From NCBI RefSeq assembly GCF_040054535.1, contig NC_090779.1, positions 18,524,501-18,588,500 on the forward strand: a stretch of 64,000 nt of DNA, given 5' to 3'. This DNA is from Antennarius striatus (Eukaryota > Chordata > Actinopteri > Lophiiformes > Antennariidae). Made by a program: the position numbers and the translations under genes. The notes below the pieces were generated by a model that saw nothing but the letters and a program-made list of their open reading frames with translations, was not told the origin of the DNA and did no database searches. The number at the start of each line of letters is the position of its first letter. Position 1 is the stretch's first letter. Shown in pieces: positions 59,905 to 64,000 of the stretch.

Positions 59905-62900
59905 TAGTGAAACATAAAACAAAAAAAACAATTTCAGATAATCTGTCTATGTTAATGTATACTGGGAAACTAGCCTGGTCCAGGGCAGGCTAATTGTCAA
60001 ACTACAGCAAGCCTCAGTTAAGTGGTGTATTTTTGCATACCACAACTGTTTATGCAATGTTTGCCTAATAATTCATAGTTGAATTCATTAAATAAGGTGT
60101 GAATCGGAGTGGGAACCCCTTCTGTACTGTGAAAGCTGTGTACCACCCACATTCTCGGGAAGTTACTATTTACAGGTGGCGCAAAGTGCTCTAAAAATCA
60201 AGCACAAAAAGTGTTTTTAAAACAAAGAAACTGAAAATGGTTCTAGCTAAAGGATAATCAGCAGCAACTGGGTACACATATACTGGTGGAAGATATGCAG
60301 AATGGACTGGTGGAATGGACATGGCCCATAACTACTACAAGACTAACAAAACTACCTTATGTAGCTCAGCCTGTAACAATGAAACAGGCTTGAGATGAGC
60401 AAGTTCTCTTGAGTCACTAGGAGTCACATTAAGAAGTGCGTGCAGAGTTCAGCTTTTGAATCTGTACCAGTTCTGGCATAACAGAGATATTCAAGGTCCA
60501 AAGCACCATAAAAAACATGACCGTCATTGAAAAAAGAGAAGTACTGCTGAATAATGCAAGTGAAGATGGAGATCCAAGCACAGACAACCTTGTTAAATAT
60601 CCCAGGGGTGATATATTGTTCACTGAAAACCTTCTGGGATTGTCAGACTCCAGCACCAGATGAGGAGAAGAGCAACAGTTAAACAAAACCATGCAGGAGG
60701 AGGTCTTAATGTTTTTTTCCCTGTCCAGGAAAGAGAATGTGCTGCCATGATGGAAACCAATTGCAGCATGCTATCCAACACTGTCAAAGCTGTCAGTCCA
60801 TTTTGTGTATCCCAGGGACATCTTCAATATTTGATTTCTGCAACCAGAAACAATGCAAAGTAGAGGGAAAGCCTCTGTTCTGATGCTGCTGACATGTAAA
60901 TGTATATAATACACTTGATTCCACAACCTCAGATGTTCCCATATACACAGTATTCAATTAAATCATTCAATACAACTGTTTAAATTGTTTTAAACAATTT
61001 TTTATAAGGAGTATAATTGATAAAAGAAACTTGTTTTTCAGTTTGAGAAACAAATGCTCATTGACGACTAATATTTCTGATTTAATCGATTAATTGTCAG
61101 AATGTAATAATAGATTGCTAAAATGATTTATTACTGCAGGATAACATCTACATTACGCATGTCCATTGGAAGACAGTAAAGCACAGAGAGAGGAGACATT
61201 ATTGGAGAAATGAAGGAGACAGGAACAGGTGTACCAAAAAAGCAAAAGGACTGCATAGGAAAAGGAGAAATAGGAAGAAACATGGATAGAACTCGCAGGC
61301 AGAAGAAAGCCCTAGTAACTCTCCAAGGAAAGACAGTAACTTAAAAGGATGCATCAAGTAAGGAAATGCTGCTATGCATGAAGTCCTAGAATCTGTCAAA
61401 CCTGAAAGCAGAGAGGCACTGATAGACCAATTATGTCCCACTTCAGAATGAAAAGAATTTCAGCTGTATAGGAACTAGTTAAAATGAACTGCAGCTTCAT
61501 GAACTAAATTAGTTTGGAAAATCAATAGCGAAGTGCGACAGCATTAGCCATCTGAGCATGTGTTTAATGGAAAAAAAAACTATGTTGGACAAAAAGTAGA
61601 TAACTAAAGTACATTTAGTTATCAAATCCCCAACACCACAGCTAAGTCATTTTCTAGTTCTTAAAATGTTGATTCACTTGCTTCATATTTATTGTCTAAC
61701 ACAACCAGAAAACTTCTTTATTTAATTTGCTTAAGTTGTTCCATTGAGGAGGCAGTCTTTTTTAAATAGTACCCTGTACACAAGGATGGCAGCCAAAAAC
61801 AACTCCACAGAAAATGTAGTGGTGCAGCGACGAAGACAACACTTATTATAATTATCTTCAATAATTGTAATTTCATGATCTATTTATGGTATATGTTGAC
61901 AGAACAGGACATCATTTATTTGATTATGAAGAATTAAATATTATTTCTGAAATTGTGTTTCAAACACAACAACATAATTCATGGTAAACACGTAGCACAA
62001 TTAGCTAGTTTATTAAGGTAACATTCCAATTTAGGATAGGGGATATGACATAACTGCATGGTTGGATAATTAGTTTTCTAACTTGTAATTAAAAGAAATT
62101 GCAAGGTTGATCACAAGTTTTAGGTGTTTTTGCTTTGTTTCACACATTAATTACTCCATAAGCAGTCTTTAAACAATTTCTTTTCTTCTTAGCAGTGTCC
62201 TTCACAAGCTACAGAGAACATTTAAAGTTACCAAAGGTGTCCTCCTTACTGTAATTATTTTTAAATCTTTCTCTGTTCTCCTGTCATACTTTTCAGAACA
62301 GAACTTTAGAGAACTGTTCAGTGTTTCTCACCCTTTTGTTGTACTTACTATCCTCAATATAAGATTATGTTGGAAGGTGTTATTATGAAAAGATAAATTC
62401 AGTGTGAGCTGTCTGAGTAGGCCAGCAGGACAAATGAGGGATTGAGGCTATAAAAGAAAACATTCATTCTCATTAGTTCTCAGTTGAATTACTTACCCGT
62501 TGACTTCCTGTATCTCCCAACTGCACTGCTAATCACTGAGCTGCCCTTCAGCAGTTCTTAAGGCCACCAAAGGCTTCCTGTCTTGTTTTTCTCCTTTTTC
62601 TTCTTCCCTGCTCATACATAGTCACAAATGGGTACCAACATTTTTTGTCTTTGTTTTTGACAATTCTGCATTAGTTTTCCCTTACATGGAAAAGAAATAT
62701 ATGCTTGTTGTAAGATTACTTTCCTGAAAATTCACAGGTAGGTGTTGGATGATATAGTTAAGTTTTAGAATAGTTGCTGCAATCACATAGAATTATGTGA
62801 TTGCTCCATACAAAACAACAAAACAACTCTCTTCAATTTTGGTTATGGATAGACTGACAGCTTTCACACCAGACTAAACAAAATTAAGTGAACCACAATG

Positions 62901-63140
62901 GTTTTCACTTGGACGCTGTGGGAGTACAACAACACTGAACATCATCTCAGACATGTTTTGAGTAATTGACTGCTACAATAAATACTCCCTCACCCTCTGT
63001 TCATTCCTCATAGTGCATCTGCATAAAGAATAATGTTTGAGGAGTATAGCTCCTTGGCATAACAAGTGAACGGTGACATGAGATGTGACATGACTTTTTC
63101 AACTGCTACTCTGTACCCTTAGCTACATTTACAGGAAGTT
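59905..63140. other. no recognised gene
   Basis: 3.2 kb, AT-rich, with only short frames (60429-60692 minus, 60660-60863 plus) that show no motif. Confidence 0.45.
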
Positions 63141-63147
63141 GTTTTAG

Positions 63148-63300
63148 CTGGGAGATGGCATGGTGGTGCAGTGGATAGCACTGTTGCGTCACAGCAAGAA
63201 GGTTCCAGGTTTGATACCTTTCTGTTCAAAGTTTGTACATTTTCCCTGTGTCTGTATGGGTTCTTTCCAGCTTCTTCATGCAATATAAATTGATGAATGA
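63148..63300 (+). mobile_element. tRNA-derived SINE, 3'-truncated and diverged
   Basis: A box TGGTGCAGTGGATAGC (63164-63179) and a diverged B box GGTTTGATACC (63209-63219), then a body start resembling TTTGCATGTTCTCCC. The 3' half is missing and no target duplication was found. Confidence 0.75.
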
Positions 63301-63304
63301 CATG

Positions 63305-64000
63305 ATTTTGGTTATATTATCTTCACAGTAATGGATGGAGTTTATTAGCGGCTTAGTATCAACACCTGCATGTCCAGCTTTAAGGTCCACAATTAGCAAT
63401 TAACCCAACTGCACAGTTAGCGTGCGCCACAGGGTAACTATTTACTTGACTTAGCTGCAATGACGTTACACTGTAAGCAGAGGAAATAGAAGAAGGGAAA
63501 TTTTACCTTGAGAAAATAATGCAAAAGACCAACAGGAATGCTCCTATATTTAACTATTTTAAGCTTATTTAATTTGGCGCTATTCTGAATCACATGAATA
63601 TGAGCATCCTAATGGACACTGGACATCATAGCCAACACAGTGAAAATCAAATTAAACACAAATCACTGGTGGACTTCAGGCTTGAGGAATAAATTATCGC
63701 TGAAATAGTCAATCATCCTTGTATCATATTCACATATCCTTCACACACAAGCACTGAGGGCTCTTGGCCTCAGATACTGTAGACATACTGTATGACATTG
63801 CATCTACTTTGAGTGTTAAAGTAGGAAGCCAATAGCATTTGGTTTTGCAAATTGATGCAATATGTTTTGGTTTGGCAACAGGTCTGTGGTTATTAGAGGA
63901 GTTTTTAATGTTGGTTATGGGCTGAAGGGGCCAAATGCCAGAGATAATCCAATGCTAATTAAATTTACCACTGCCAGCAGTGGGAAAAAAAAACTGTAAG
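63305..64000. other. no recognised gene at window end
   Basis: Repeat-free appearance; the block at about 63880-63980 is compositionally balanced and TAAT-containing. No exon was recognised. Confidence 0.4.

Overview
The window reads as nuclear DNA of a teleost fish. It has spliced vertebrate genes with GT/AG introns, very long (CA)n, (TATC)n and ATTCT-type microsatellites, and many degraded fish-type transposons: CR1/L2/Rex1-like and RTE-like LINEs, tRNA-derived SINEs and hAT DNA transposons. Only two gene loci can be supported, both in the first 20 kb. No operon, CRISPR array, rRNA or convincing tRNA gene was seen. I found no multi-gene system that looks new; the interesting content is gene decay, promoter remodelling by a transposon, and nested or internally deleted mobile elements.

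Region 1 (about 1.5-8.8 kb, minus strand) holds the 5' half of a DNA topoisomerase I (TOP1-type) gene: a lysine/glutamate-rich N-terminal domain and the start of the core. Seven exons can be placed with intact splice sites and matching intron phases. At least three exons have lengths that break the frame, and one substitution replaces a conserved tryptophan. It is annotated as a decaying paralog or pseudogene, although indel errors in the assembly could mimic this. The catalytic exons are not in the window.

Region 2 (9.92-19.29 kb, plus strand) is a complete malonyl-CoA decarboxylase gene, mlycd: five exons, 504 codons, a mitochondrial-type N-terminus, a second in-frame start at Met49 and a C-terminal SKL peroxisome signal. 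It is arranged head to head with the top1-like gene. A truncated RTE LINE fills the space between them and ends about 200 bp before the mlycd start codon.

Region 3 (19.7-64 kb) has no recognisable host exon. It contains CR1/L2/Rex1-like LINE pieces (24.9-25.9, 33.3-33.5, 34.6-35.0, 50.1-50.3 kb) and RTE pieces (29.7-30.7, 33.8-34.0, 48.6-48.8, 59.5-59.9 kb). It also has three hAT insertions (35.0-36.7, 42.4-43.8, 51.0-51.8 kb) with 8-bp target duplications, three tRNA-derived SINEs with clear target duplications plus two partial copies, an unclassified palindrome-rich repeat family (three copies), and several unique stretches that resemble conserved non-coding DNA.
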